Shown piece after piece: positions 17,006-26,644 of a DNA stretch of 64,000 nt. This stretch comes from G963663315 sp963663315. Lineage in GTDB: Bacteria; Pseudomonadota; Gammaproteobacteria; Arenicellales; Poriferihabitantaceae. Every line of letters starts with the position of its first letter. Position 1 is the stretch's first letter. The notes beneath the pieces were generated by a model. The model did no database searches, was not told where the DNA came from, and saw only the letters and a list, made by a program, of their open reading frames with translations. Location of the stretch: NCBI GenBank assembly GCA_963663315.1, contig OY760176.1:2460158-2524157 (forward strand). The letters run 5' to 3'. Made by a program: the position numbers and the translations under genes.

Positions 17006-18163
17006 GTGGGCAATGTGGTCGTCGGCATGTCAGGTGGCGTTGACTCTTCAGTGGCTGCCGCGAAGTTGCTTGAAGACGGCCATCTGGTTACCGGCCTTTT
17101 CATGAAAAACTGGGAAGAGGATGATAATCAGGAGTATTGTGCGGCCACAGAGGATCTGGCAGATGCACAGGCCGTGTGTGAAACGCTGGGAATCGAACTG
17201 AAAACCGTCAATTTTTCCCATGAATACTGGAATCGCGTGTTTCAGATCTTCCTGGATGAATATCGAAATGGACGGACCCCGAATCCGGATATCGTCTGCA
17301 ACAAGGAAATCAAATTCAAGGAGTTTCTTCAATGGGCGATGCATCTGGGTGCGGAATTTATCGCTACCGGCCATTACGCCCGCCTGATAAAACAGGACAA
17401 TGTCTGGTTGCTCAGAAAAGGTCGCGATGTGGAAAAGGATCAGAGCTATTTTTTGCATACACTTGATCAGCAGGCATTGCGTCATGCGAATTTCCCGATC
17501 GGTGAGATGCACAAGGGAGCCGTCAGGGAGATGGCAAAAAAACTGGGCCTGCCTGTCCATGACAAGAAAGACAGCACCGGAATCTGTTTTATTGGCGAAC
17601 GTCGATTTGCAGATTTTCTTGAGCGGTATTTACCCTCCCGTCCGGGACCGATAGAAACACTTGCAGGCGATGTTATTGGTCGTCACAGGGGAGCCTGTTT
17701 CTATACTATCGGACAACGCCATGGGCTTGGAATTGGCGGAGAGGGCGAACCCTGGTATGTGGTCGATAAGGATGTCAATCGCAACGTTGTTACTGTTGTG
17801 CAGGGTCGCAATCACCAGGCGCTGACTCAAAAAGCGGTGCTTGCCGAACAACTGCACTGGGTGGCAGGCTCTCCACCTGCCTTGCCGCTTGTGTGCAGCG
17901 CCAAAATCCGCTATCGACAGGATGACCGGCAGTGTGTAATTTGTGTGCCAGGGGCCACCTGCACGCGGGTCGAATTCGACCAACCACAATGGGCGGTCAC
18001 GCCCGGCCAGTCGATTGTGTTCTACCAGGATGATGTTTGTATCGGCGGCGGCATTATCAGGGCAGCCCAGTACATGAAGGAAGAAGAACGTGAAGATAAA
18101 CGCGTCTTTGCAGCCCGTAATGACAGGTTATCCGCCGTGGTTGCCAACAAATCAGGTTTCTGA
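17006..18163 (+). CDS. mnmA: tRNA-specific 2-thiouridylase MnmA
   Basis: Thiolates uridine 34 of tRNA-Lys, -Glu and -Gln, using sulfur relayed from IscS through Tus proteins. The N-terminal PP-loop GMSGGVDSSVAA binds ATP. The catalytic cysteines lie in PDIVCNKEIKF and STGICFIGERRF. The GTG at 17006 starts right at the PP-loop domain, as in the family. About 30 extra charged residues follow the usual C-terminal beta barrel. It lies 2 bp after the exported unknown gene. Confidence 0.95.
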   Translation: MGNVVVGMSGGVDSSVAAAKLLEDGHLVTGLFMKNWEEDDNQEYCAATEDLADAQAVCETLGIELKTVNFSHEYWNRVFQIFLDEYRNGRTPNPDIVCNKEIKFKEFLQWAMHLGAEFIATGHYARLIKQDNVWLLRKGRDVEKDQSYFLHTLDQQALRHANFPIGEMHKGAVREMAKKLGLPVHDKKDSTGICFIGERRFADFLERYLPSRPGPIETLAGDVIGRHRGACFYTIGQRHGLGIGGEGEPWYVVDKDVNRNVVTVVQGRNHQALTQKAVLAEQLHWVAGSPPALPLVCSAKIRYRQDDRQCVICVPGATCTRVEFDQPQWAVTPGQSIVFYQDDVCIGGGIIRAAQYMKEEEREDKRVFAARNDRLSAVVANKSGF

Positions 18164-18184
18164 TTCATTAAATTTTCCAGACTC

Positions 18185-19609
18185 GTGACTCCCTATTCAA
18201 TAAATTCTCCAACAGACTGGGCGCTGGAACTGAATGCCCTGTCCGCAATCTCACCGCTGGACGGTCGTTATCACGCCAAAACCGCTCCCTTGCGTTTTCA
18301 CTTCAGCGAATTCGGACTGATCCGTGCCAGAGTGGAGGTCGAAGTAAAATGGTTGCTGCACCTTTCCAATCAGCATGCGCTCCCTGAAGTTCCGGGGTTT
18401 TCCGCGAGCAGCGTTGCCACCCTGCAATCAATTATTGAAAACTTCGACTTAGAGCACGCGATGCGTGTCAAGCAAATCGAGCGCATCACCAATCACGATG
18501 TCAAGGCGGTGGAATATTTTCTGAAGGAAAAAATCAAGGGTAGTCCCGAGATCGAAAAAGTCAGTGAATTCATTCATTTTGCCTGCACCTCCGAGGATAT
18601 AAACAATTTGGCGCATGGCCTGATGCTGCAGGGCGCGCGCGACAAGGTACTGATTCCAGCGCTCGACAGGCTGATCGATTGCCTGAAACGAATGGTGCAA
18701 CGTCATGCCGACCAGCCTATGCTGGCCCGAACCCACGGTCAACCGGCCAGCCCAACCACGGTTGGCAAGGAATTTGCGAATGTGGTTGATCGGCTGCAAA
18801 GAGGCAGGAACCAGCTTTCGATGCAAAGGTTCTACGGCAAGCTGAATGGCGGAGTGGGTAACTTCAATGCCCACTTGTCCGCGTATCCTGAGGCAGACTG
18901 GCCGACGATTTCAAAAGACTTTGTCAGCGGCCTTGGCCTGACCTGGCAGGAGTATACCACGCAGATAGAACCCCATGATTACATTGCAGAGTTCTGCCAT
19001 ATCCTGGCCAGGATCAATACCATTATTCTCGATCTTGACAGGGATATCTGGGGCTATGTCGCCCTCGGATACTTCAAGCAAAAAGTCATAGAAACCGAAG
19101 TCGGCTCAAGCACGATGCCGCACAAGGTGAACCCGATAGACTTTGAAAATTCAGAAGGAAATCTTGGGTTGGCCAATGCGGTACTCGGTCATCTGGCGGA
19201 AAAGCTGCCGGTCAGCCGGTGGCAACGGGACCTGACCGATTCGACCGTACTACGCAACCTTGGGGTCGGCGCGGGCTACACACTGATTGCAATAGAATCG
19301 ACCCTGAAGGGCCTGGATAAACTCGATTTGAATCAGGCCGCACTGGATAACGACCTTGATCAAAGCTGGGAGGTTCTGGCGGAGCCGATTCAGACCGTGA
19401 TGCGCCGTTACGGTGTCGCTGAACCCTATGAAAAGCTGAAGCGGCTTACCCGGGGCAAACAAGGCATCACCCAGGCATCGCTGCATCAATTCATCCATGA
19501 CCTGGATATTCCAGCAGACGCGAAACAATCCCTGCTCGAGCTGACACCGCAAAAATACATCGGCATGGCTGCCGAGGCTGCTCGAAAAATTTGTCGAGAC
19601 CTTGACTGA
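18185..19609 (+). CDS. purB: Adenylosuccinate lyase
   Basis: Catalyses two fumarate-releasing steps in purine synthesis. The superfamily signature GSSTMPHKVNPIDFEN lies near residue 310, and the catalytic-loop histidine regions (RTHGQPASPTTVGKE) are present. Length is 456-474 aa, matching the E. coli type. The GTG at 18185 gives a 13-residue N-terminal extension over the usual start; no better ATG is in frame, so the exact start is uncertain. It overlaps the next gene by 8 bp. Confidence 0.94.
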   Translation: MTPYSINSPTDWALELNALSAISPLDGRYHAKTAPLRFHFSEFGLIRARVEVEVKWLLHLSNQHALPEVPGFSASSVATLQSIIENFDLEHAMRVKQIERITNHDVKAVEYFLKEKIKGSPEIEKVSEFIHFACTSEDINNLAHGLMLQGARDKVLIPALDRLIDCLKRMVQRHADQPMLARTHGQPASPTTVGKEFANVVDRLQRGRNQLSMQRFYGKLNGGVGNFNAHLSAYPEADWPTISKDFVSGLGLTWQEYTTQIEPHDYIAEFCHILARINTIILDLDRDIWGYVALGYFKQKVIETEVGSSTMPHKVNPIDFENSEGNLGLANAVLGHLAEKLPVSRWQRDLTDSTVLRNLGVGAGYTLIAIESTLKGLDKLDLNQAALDNDLDQSWEVLAEPIQTVMRRYGVAEPYEKLKRLTRGKQGITQASLHQFIHDLDIPADAKQSLLELTPQKYIGMAAEAARKICRDLD

Positions 19610-20327
19610 TCCGATTCGACTATCGAAAGTAATGGCACAGCGAGGGCTGTGCTCAAGGCGTGAAGCAGACCGTTTTATTGAACAGGGACAGGTTCGGGTC
19701 GATGGCCGGATTGTCTCCAGGCTGGGCATCAAAATCCGACCTGATCAGACCGTTTCCCTGGACCGGCAGGCGATCCTGGCACAGTCAAGGCAAGTCACGG
19801 TGCTGCTTAACAAACCACCGGGGTATGTGTCGGGGCTGCCTGAAAAAGGGTATCCTTCCGCCGTCAGGTTGATCACCGGAAATAATGCTCAGATACCGGG
19901 GCGCCGGGCGCCGGACCGGCATGGACTGGCGCCTGCCGGCAGATTGGATATCGATTCCACGGGGCTGATCGTATTTACCCGGGATGGTCGGATCGCCCGT
20001 TGCCTGATTGCTCCAGACAGTACGATAGAAAAAGAATATCATGTGCGGATAGAGGGTAATATTACCCGCGCAAAATTGAAACTGCTCAGTCACGGTCTGT
20101 CCCTGGATGGCAGGGCATTGAAGCCTGCGATTGTAGTGCAACGCCACGATCTTGAGCTTGGCATCATCCTGACCGAAGGTAGAAAAAGGCAGATTCGCCG
20201 TATGTGTGAGCTGGTTGATCTCAGGGTATCTGGATTGACCCGGGTCAGAATAGGTCGAATCCCGCTGGGTAATCTTCAGCGCGGGAAATGGCGACTGCTC
20301 AATCCCGCAGAAACATTCACTGTCTGA
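19602..20327 (+). CDS. RluF-like rRNA pseudouridine synthase (RsuA family)
   Basis: Isomerises a uridine in ribosomal RNA. An S4 RNA-binding domain (RLSKVMAQRGLCSRREAD, residues 6-23) precedes the catalytic domain. The catalytic aspartate is in GRLDIDSTGL, followed by EKEYHV and RKRQIRRMCE. The architecture is closest to RluF or RluE, which modify 23S rRNA; RsuA or RluB cannot be excluded. The start is a TTG overlapping the purB stop, since the next ATG would remove part of the S4 domain. Confidence 0.85.
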   Translation: MTDPIRLSKVMAQRGLCSRREADRFIEQGQVRVDGRIVSRLGIKIRPDQTVSLDRQAILAQSRQVTVLLNKPPGYVSGLPEKGYPSAVRLITGNNAQIPGRRAPDRHGLAPAGRLDIDSTGLIVFTRDGRIARCLIAPDSTIEKEYHVRIEGNITRAKLKLLSHGLSLDGRALKPAIVVQRHDLELGIILTEGRKRQIRRMCELVDLRVSGLTRVRIGRIPLGNLQRGKWRLLNPAETFTV

Positions 20328-20348
20328 TCGAGAACCGACGCTGACCTG

Positions 20349-21389
20349 ATGTATTCACTGGCTAGAGCGATTCTTTTCAAATTCGAAGCCGAAACGAGCC
20401 ACCATCTGGCCATGACGGGACTTGCCTTTGCATCGAGATCGAAGATTCTGTCCAGCATGATAGCCACAATGATGGGGGTTGGAAGACAGCTCAAGACCCG
20501 GCGCCGTCCGATAGAGGTCATGGGAATCGAATTTCCCAACCCGGTGGGTCTGGCTGCGGGTCTTGACAAGGACGCTGTCGCCTGTAGCGCACTTCATCAA
20601 CTGGGGTTCGGATGGATTGAACTCGGTACGGTGACACCCTTGCCACAGCCAGGCAAGCCGAAGCCAAGGATGTTCCGGTTACCCGAACATTGCGCAATGA
20701 TCAATCGACTGGGGTTCAACAGCTCAGGGCTTGACCGGTTTATTCACAACATCAAAAAAGCGGATCCAGCCATTATCAAGGGTATCAATATTGGCAAAAA
20801 CGCCGCCACCCCGATCAGTGACGCGGTCAATGATTATATCCAGGGATTGCACCAGGTTCATGCTTACGCGGATTATGTGGCCATCAATATTTCATCGCCG
20901 AATACGCAAAACCTGAGAGACCTTCAACACGACGTAATGCTGGACACGCTGCTGCACAGCCTGAATCACACACGCCAGCAATTATCGGACAGTTCCGGCA
21001 AAAGAATTCCTTTGGTGCTGAAAATATCCCCGGATGTGACCGAATCCGAGGTCGATGCCATCGCCGCACTATTGAGAAAACATCAGATTGACGGGGTTTG
21101 CGCAACCAATACGACGGTTTCCAGAGAACAGATTGAATCGCATCCCCTTGCAAGCGAAACGGGAGGCTTGAGTGGCATGCCTCTGCAAACCCTGTCAACC
21201 GGAATCATTTCCTCATTGTACAAAAACCTGCAGGGAGAAATCCCGATCATCGGGGTGGGCGGGATTCACAATGCGGAGTCGGCACAGGAGAAACTGGATG
21301 CGGGCGCCAGCCTGGTCCAGCTTTATACCGGATTTATATATCGGGGACCGAAACTGATCAGCGAAATTCTCGATCAGTGCGAGTTTTGA
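20349..21389 (+). CDS. pyrD: Dihydroorotate dehydrogenase, quinone-linked class 2
   Basis: Oxidises dihydroorotate to orotate in pyrimidine synthesis, giving electrons to the quinone pool. The N-terminal amphipathic helices (about 1-45) for membrane association mark class 2. Then come NPVGLAAGLDKD, the FMN-site stretch NISSPNTQNLR and the C-terminal IIGVGGI and GASLVQLYTG phosphate-binding loops. The 346-aa length is normal. It follows the pseudouridine synthase by 21 bp. Confidence 0.96.
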   Translation: MYSLARAILFKFEAETSHHLAMTGLAFASRSKILSSMIATMMGVGRQLKTRRRPIEVMGIEFPNPVGLAAGLDKDAVACSALHQLGFGWIELGTVTPLPQPGKPKPRMFRLPEHCAMINRLGFNSSGLDRFIHNIKKADPAIIKGINIGKNAATPISDAVNDYIQGLHQVHAYADYVAINISSPNTQNLRDLQHDVMLDTLLHSLNHTRQQLSDSSGKRIPLVLKISPDVTESEVDAIAALLRKHQIDGVCATNTTVSREQIESHPLASETGGLSGMPLQTLSTGIISSLYKNLQGEIPIIGVGGIHNAESAQEKLDAGASLVQLYTGFIYRGPKLISEILDQCEF

Positions 21390-21470
21390 AGTTCAGGTAT
21401 ATCGTCCCCGCACCCACACCCATATCCGGCGTTCGCGTATGACCTCCTTGATTTGCGCCATGCGCCTGAT

Positions 21471-22082
21471 TCATGACCAGATTGCATGACCAAAAATCTG
21501 AATGTAGCCCTCGACGATCATCCTGACCGCAACATACAGGATAATTACCAGTCCCAGGTAGCCGATCCATCTGTGTTTTTGCAGTATATCTGCGATCAAT
21601 GCCGCAGCTATGGTCATGAATACGACCGAAAGCGTCAGGCCGAAAACCAATATTCCGCTATGACCATCCGCAACCCCGGCAACAGCGAGGACATTATCGA
21701 GTGACATGGAAACATCTGCCATGACAATCTGAAAAACAGCCGAGCGCAACGGCGGATTTTGTTCTTCATCCGGGGCAGTATCGGATGGCGTTTCGTGAGG
21801 ATGCCGCAGGTCCTGCCATAATTTCCAGCAGATCCAGAGCAGCAGGAGGCCCCCTATCAGCAACAATCCCTTTATGGCCAGTAACTGAACAGTAATCAGG
21901 GCAAAGGCAATTCTGAGTATGACCGCAACACCCACCCCATACAGAATCACTTTCCGGCGATAGTCCTTGCTGAATTTTGCGGCAACAAGTCCGATAATGA
22001 TCGCGTTATCACCCGCCAACACCAGATCTACAAATATGATCTGGACGAGCTTCACAAACTGTTCTGCAAAATCCAATGGCAT
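21471..22082 (-). CDS. TerC family membrane protein
   Basis: Integral membrane protein of the TerC/YjbE type, whose members are linked to metal (often manganese) export or tellurite resistance. About seven helices are visible. The conserved acidic membrane motifs are LAGDNAIIIGL near residue 22 and a later ADVSMSLDNVLAVAG. The 203-aa length fits the short YjbE/YkoY branch. It stands alone and diverges from the MFS gene. The substrate cannot be told from sequence. Confidence 0.88.
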   Translation of the reverse strand: MPLDFAEQFVKLVQIIFVDLVLAGDNAIIIGLVAAKFSKDYRRKVILYGVGVAVILRIAFALITVQLLAIKGLLLIGGLLLLWICWKLWQDLRHPHETPSDTAPDEEQNPPLRSAVFQIVMADVSMSLDNVLAVAGVADGHSGILVFGLTLSVVFMTIAAALIADILQKHRWIGYLGLVIILYVAVRMIVEGYIQIFGHAIWS

Positions 22083-22195
22083 TACCTCAGAAAAGGAATC
22101 CTTTTAACTTCTGTTGTTAAGGAAAGCAAGGCAAACCGGCAAGCCCGGACTTTTTCGGGACATCCTGGCGGAACCCGATATGGTATCCTCGGATC

Positions 22196-23407
22196 ATGAA
22201 CAAGAATATTTCTCTGTTGTTTGTTTGCCTGGCCCTGATCATGGCCACGTCATCCCTGAACATGACGACTTCAGCGCTGGTCGGTCTGTCGATAGCTCCT
22301 GCCAGGAATCTGGCCACACTACCGCTGGGAATAAGCTTCCTCACCATCATGGTAGTGATGATTCCGATCTCGTTGCTGATGCAAAGATACGGCAGGCGGG
22401 CGGGCTTTGCTGCGGGTGGGCTGAGTACCATTGCCGGTGGCCTGCTGGCGGCAATGGCAATTTATCTGGGAAACTTCGAGTTGTTCTGTTTGTCTGCGGT
22501 CTTTCAGGGAGTGGCGATGTCAACCGCGCAGTTTTACCGATACGCTGCCGTCGAGGTGGCAACGGATTCCTATAAAAGCAGGGCGATCTCATGGGTGCTG
22601 GTGGGGGGGCTGGTAGCCGCTTTCCTGGGCCCGTCGATAGCGAGGTATACCAGGGACATTCTGCCTGATGCCTTGTTTGCCCTCTCTTATGGCTCCTTTG
22701 CAGTTCTCGGACTGGGTGTCCTGATCTGTCTGGTATTTCTGAAAATACCCGCACCGGACATAACTGAAGTGAGGGAAAAAGCGAGGCCACTGATCCGTAT
22801 TCTGTTGCTGCCCACATTCATCGTTGCAGCGCTCTGCGCCATGATTGCCTATGGAACAATGAACCTGTTGATGACCTCGACACCGCTGGCAATGGATCAC
22901 CGTGATTTCAGTTTCGATCAGACTGCAACGGTCATTCAATGGCATATCGTCGGTATGTTTGCGCCTTCATTCTTCACCGGTCACCTGATCCATCGATTCG
23001 GCGTCCTCCCGGTGATGGCTGCAGGCGTGCTGATGCTGTTTATATGTACAACCCTAAGCCTGACAGGTGATGGCTATACTCATTTTATGATCAGTCTGAT
23101 TGCCCTTGGTATCGGCTGGAATTTCCTCTTTATCGGCGGCACCACCTTGATCACTGAAGTACACCGGCCGTCGGAGAAAGGTCTGGTTCAGGGGGTAAAT
23201 GACTTTCTTGTGTTCAGTGGGGTCGCATCCACCGCCCTGATTTCCGGATATCTGCATCATCATTTCGGCTGGCAGAATATGAATTATGGAGTCATGCCGG
23301 TATTGCTGCTCGCCGCAGTTTCGATTGCGGTACTTGGTGTCATGCGTGCCATGCGTGCCAGATCATCGTTTATCAGGAGTGACAATCAAACGGCTGCGGG
23401 AAAATAG
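22196..23407 (+). CDS. Major facilitator superfamily transporter
   Basis: A 403-aa carrier with about twelve predicted helices in two halves. A loop 2-3 motif, LMQRYGRRAGF, is a recognisable variant of the MFS A motif, and HLIHRFGVLPV sits at the matching place in the second half. The substrate is unknown. It has its own start, facing terC divergently. Its 3' end overlaps the end of the RDD gene on the other strand by 45 bp. Confidence 0.85.
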   Translation: MNKNISLLFVCLALIMATSSLNMTTSALVGLSIAPARNLATLPLGISFLTIMVVMIPISLLMQRYGRRAGFAAGGLSTIAGGLLAAMAIYLGNFELFCLSAVFQGVAMSTAQFYRYAAVEVATDSYKSRAISWVLVGGLVAAFLGPSIARYTRDILPDALFALSYGSFAVLGLGVLICLVFLKIPAPDITEVREKARPLIRILLLPTFIVAALCAMIAYGTMNLLMTSTPLAMDHRDFSFDQTATVIQWHIVGMFAPSFFTGHLIHRFGVLPVMAAGVLMLFICTTLSLTGDGYTHFMISLIALGIGWNFLFIGGTTLITEVHRPSEKGLVQGVNDFLVFSGVASTALISGYLHHHFGWQNMNYGVMPVLLLAAVSIAVLGVMRAMRARSSFIRSDNQTAAGK

Positions 23408-23851
23408 ATCGTGCCAGGCGAGTTTTTCGGGATGAAAGATCGACGAGACAAACCCTGTGCCGACGATCATCCAGGAGAATGACGCGGCAATAAAACGCAG
23501 CCATGCTGTTTTCCAGGTCACTGCCTGAGATTCATCCGGGGATTGATCGGTAGCCATCGGCGTTAATTTTATCCTCCATGCGCGCATACCCAGAGTCTGT
23601 CCACCATGGCGCCAGAACCAGCCGAAGAACATGAAACAGATTGCAAGCAGATACCCAAGTCGAACAGCCCTCCCCAATATCGGGTTCAGCGACTCTGGAA
23701 TCAACGGAACAGGCTGCCATGCAATAAACACAAGGCAACACAATAAAACAGTGTCGTAAAAAATGGCCAGCAGCCTGCGCCACAACGGACAGGGACTGAA
23801 ACGGTCAGGGGTTGGCGTATCCGGTTGCACGGAATTATCAATAACTGACAC
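23363..23851 (-). CDS. RDD family membrane protein
   Basis: Small membrane protein with an RDD domain. The first helix follows PLWRRLLAIFYDTVLL (Arg and Asp of the family motif), further helices lie at about 50-75 and 115-135, and a conserved C-terminal HDLFSRSRLIV ends it. No biochemical role is established for most members. The GTG at 23851 gives 162 aa and overlaps the znuB stop by 14 bp, suggesting coupling to the zinc transporter genes; the start is not certain. Confidence 0.82.
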   Translation of the reverse strand: MSVIDNSVQPDTPTPDRFSPCPLWRRLLAIFYDTVLLCCLVFIAWQPVPLIPESLNPILGRAVRLGYLLAICFMFFGWFWRHGGQTLGMRAWRIKLTPMATDQSPDESQAVTWKTAWLRFIAASFSWMIVGTGFVSSIFHPEKLAWHDLFSRSRLIVTPDKR

Positions 23852-24632
23852 GCACTTTCCCGACCAGTATTGACAACGCAAACAGGATGGCTGCTGCAAC
23901 CACGATTGAAGGGCCCGCCGGGCTGTCGAGAAGCAGTGATACACCGAGTCCGAGGACAACCGAGAGGCAGCCAAACAGGCTTGCCAGACAGGCCATCTGT
24001 TCCGGAGAGTTCGAGAATTTTCTGGCGCATGCTGCCGGTATGATGAGCATAGACACGATCAGTAATACACCAACAACCTGCATCGAGAGCGCGACTACAA
24101 AACTGAGCAGGACCAGAAAAGTCAGCCGGATTTTCCTTTCCTTGACACCATCGATCAAGGCCAGGTCCGGCTGTATTATCAAGGAAAGCAACGAACGCCA
24201 GATCATCCCGAGCAAACCAATGACCATGATTCCGCCTCCGTATATCCAGAAAACATCCCACCAGCTAACCGAAAGAATATCCCCGAAAAGATAAGCCATC
24301 AAATCCATTCGCACTGAAGGTATCAGGCTGAGAACGACAATGCCGAGGGCCAGCGTCGTGTGAGCCAGAATCCCCAGTGTGGTATCAGACGTCAGATTCT
24401 TGAATCGGTCCATGTATAACAACAAAAATGACAGTGTGACACACACCACCAGGATGGATAAATAGAGGCTGAGATTCATATACAATCCGAGCACGACACC
24501 CAACAGCGCACCATGGGACAGGGCAGCGCCAAAATAGACCATGCGTTGCCATATCATCAGACAACCCAGCGGTCCGCATAGAACAGCGATTCCAAGGCCG
24601 CCTGTCAGTGCCCTGATCAGAAATTCATCCAT
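23838..24632 (-). CDS. znuB: Zinc ABC transporter, permease subunit
   Basis: Integral membrane subunit of an ABC-3 family metal importer. The 264-aa protein has about eight or nine helices and the family stretches MIWQRMVYFGAALSHGALLG and LLIVSMLIIPAACAR. It starts 2 bp after the ATPase stop, so the two are translated together. Zinc specificity is inferred from the partner and from similarity to ZnuB; manganese or iron transport is possible. No substrate-binding protein gene is beside it. Confidence 0.9.
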   Translation of the reverse strand: MDEFLIRALTGGLGIAVLCGPLGCLMIWQRMVYFGAALSHGALLGVVLGLYMNLSLYLSILVVCVTLSFLLLYMDRFKNLTSDTTLGILAHTTLALGIVVLSLIPSVRMDLMAYLFGDILSVSWWDVFWIYGGGIMVIGLLGMIWRSLLSLIIQPDLALIDGVKERKIRLTFLVLLSFVVALSMQVVGVLLIVSMLIIPAACARKFSNSPEQMACLASLFGCLSVVLGLGVSLLLDSPAGPSIVVAAAILFALSILVGKVRVSY

Positions 24633-24634
24633 CG

Positions 24635-25414
24635 TCAGGTTTTGATGTTATCGGTGGTTTGATCGACTTGAACAGGTGGGCAAATGTCCCCCTGCAAATT
24701 GTGCTCGTGATCATGCAGGTGGCGATAAATGCCAAGTGTGGCTGCATTTTTCTGACCAAACAAGGAGATAAACTCCGGATGTTGCTGCACATCTTCCGGC
24801 GTACCGGAACAACAGATATGGCGGTTCAGACAGATCACCTTATCGGTGGCGACCATCACAATGTGGAGATTATGGGAAACCAGAAGAACACCGCAGTGGT
24901 ATTTATCCCGAATAGATTGAATCAGGTTATACAGACTCGCTTGTCCACTGACATCGACACCGGCAGTGGGTTCATCAAGAATCAGTAAATCAGGAGATTT
25001 CAACATCGCTCTTGCCAGTAGAACACGTCTCAATTCCCCACCTGAAATTTCTTGCAGGGGTTTTTTCCCCAGTCGCTCGCCACCGACAAGTTGAAGCGCC
25101 TGTTCGAGTCGCCGCTCCTCCCTGATGCCCGACAGTTTAAGAAACCGGGTGACGTTGACAGGTACACTACGGTCAAGACTGACTGTTTGGGGCACATAAC
25201 CAATACGAATATCAGGACTTGAAGTAACTGTACCCCGGTCGGGCTTGATGAGGCCGAGCGCAATTTTCACCAGGCTGCTCTTGCCTGCGCCATTGGGACC
25301 GATCAGGGTAACAATTTCATCTCTCTCGACAGATAAAGTGATGTTGTCAAGAATGGTTCCGCTTCCGCGAAATATCGAAATATTCTGTAGATCAACGAGT
25401 ATTCTGGATTGCAT
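24635..25414 (-). CDS. znuC: Zinc ABC transporter, ATP-binding subunit
   Basis: ATPase of the metal importer with znuB. Walker A GPNGAGKS is at 39-46, the signature SGGEL at 124-128 and Walker B LLILDEPT at 143-150. The C-terminal tail is histidine-rich (YRHLHDHEH), a feature of ZnuC proteins that may sense zinc. The 259-aa length is normal. No Zur-box-like palindrome was recognised in the 127 bp upstream. The periplasmic ZnuA and the Zur regulator are not in the window. Confidence 0.92.
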   Translation of the reverse strand: MQSRILVDLQNISIFRGSGTILDNITLSVERDEIVTLIGPNGAGKSSLVKIALGLIKPDRGTVTSSPDIRIGYVPQTVSLDRSVPVNVTRFLKLSGIREERRLEQALQLVGGERLGKKPLQEISGGELRRVLLARAMLKSPDLLILDEPTAGVDVSGQASLYNLIQSIRDKYHCGVLLVSHNLHIVMVATDKVICLNRHICCSGTPEDVQQHPEFISLFGQKNAATLGIYRHLHDHEHNLQGDICPPVQVDQTTDNIKT

Positions 25415-25541
25415 TGACAGGCTCGCCTTGTGACCTGATCGGCTGGTTTGACAATTCGGACCTAAGGCCCGGAATTTCTACGATTCGATGGGGATACTCT
25501 TCCCGCAGGCAAGTGATTGACTCCGGGTACAGAGGAAATAC

Positions 25542-26486
25542 TCAGGTCCGGGATGCGGCCACAATAGTATCGATAGAACTTCCCAGGGTGTGGCTGAACT
25601 CGGCATTGGATTGCCGGACCGACAGCCCCTCGGTCAGCGCTCTGGAAAAACTTGCAATCATTCCTGTGTTCTCACTCAGTCGGCGATTGGCTTCTTCACG
25701 GCTGTATCCACCAGACAATGCCGCCACTTTGAGTACATTGTCATGTTCCATGCAGGAGTGATAGAAATTGCTCCGCTCGGGCAGGGTCAGTTTGAATATG
25801 ACATTCTGCCCTTCACTCAGGGTGGCCAGATTTGCCAGCAGTTCGTCCCTTAAAATCTTTTCGGCCCCGGCTTTTTGTGGTGAGTTAATATCGACCTCGG
25901 GCTCGATAATCGGCGCCAGTCCCCTGGCAATGATTCGTTTGCCGATTTCAAATTGTTGGGCTACCACATCTTTTATACCTTGTGTATTGTCGGTCTTGAT
26001 CACAGACCGCATTTTTGTCGCAAAAAATCCGTTTGCCACCGCCCTGTCCAGTAACGCATCAAGGTCAGGCATCGGCTTCATCACCTGCACGCCGTTTTCT
26101 TCATCCGCCAGGCCCTTGTCCACTTTCAGGATTGGAATGATTTGTTTCTCCTGCCAAAGATAATGAGACGTCAACTTGCCCGCGACGAACCGCTCCATGG
26201 TATTTTCGAACAGGATAGCGCCGAGGATCTTGTCGCTGGTGAAATTTTCATTGGTCATGATCCGGGTCCGCATTTCATGGACCTTTGCATACATTTCATC
26301 TTCCCCGTCATACTGGCTTTGATCCACTCCATACACCATCAATGCCTTTGGGGTGCTGCCGCCGCTCTGATCCAATGCTGCTATAAATCCGGTTGAATTC
26401 ACCAGCATTTCAAATTGTCGCGCTGTTTCAGTCATGATTCCTGACTCGTTTCCTGGTTGGTTTCTGGCTTCGTCCATACTGATCAT
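25542..26486 (-). CDS. Fructose-bisphosphate aldolase, class I
   Basis: Schiff-base aldolase of glycolysis and gluconeogenesis. The N-terminal signature FIAALDQSGGSTPKAL and the lysine-bearing stretch IIPILKVDKGLADE mark the bacterial class I (Fda) type. At 314 aa from the ATG at 26486 it is slightly long. In-frame ATGs at 26477 (better spaced from an AGGGAAG motif) and 26435 (matching the family start) are alternatives. A relic of another sugar-nucleotide gene lies just upstream. Confidence 0.92.
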   Translation of the reverse strand: MISMDEARNQPGNESGIMTETARQFEMLVNSTGFIAALDQSGGSTPKALMVYGVDQSQYDGEDEMYAKVHEMRTRIMTNENFTSDKILGAILFENTMERFVAGKLTSHYLWQEKQIIPILKVDKGLADEENGVQVMKPMPDLDALLDRAVANGFFATKMRSVIKTDNTQGIKDVVAQQFEIGKRIIARGLAPIIEPEVDINSPQKAGAEKILRDELLANLATLSEGQNVIFKLTLPERSNFYHSCMEHDNVLKVAALSGGYSREEANRRLSENTGMIASFSRALTEGLSVRQSNAEFSHTLGSSIDTIVAASRT

Positions 26487-26506
26487 CTTCCCTGAGTATA
26501 AATGTT

Positions 26507-26604
26507 TTATCCCCGCAGGTCACTTCCGCCGTGCCGGAATGATTCAAGTTCCGTCAGATAGACCGAAGCCTTGAACATGAACATGCCGCTGTTCCAGAAA
26601 TAAT
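26507..26604 (-). pseudogene. Mannose-1-phosphate guanylyltransferase relic
   Basis: Between ileS and the aldolase gene, the minus strand encodes a stop-terminated peptide with YFWNSGMFMFKAS followed by YLTELESF. This is the conserved WNSGMFLF region of ManC/CpsB-type GDP-mannose pyrophosphorylases. Only about 30 residues remain and the frame stops at 26507, so it is a decayed fragment. No other mannose or capsule gene adjoins. Confidence 0.6.
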
Positions 26605-26644
26605 CACAGGGTAGATGGATACGGTCACAATTAAAATAATCCGT

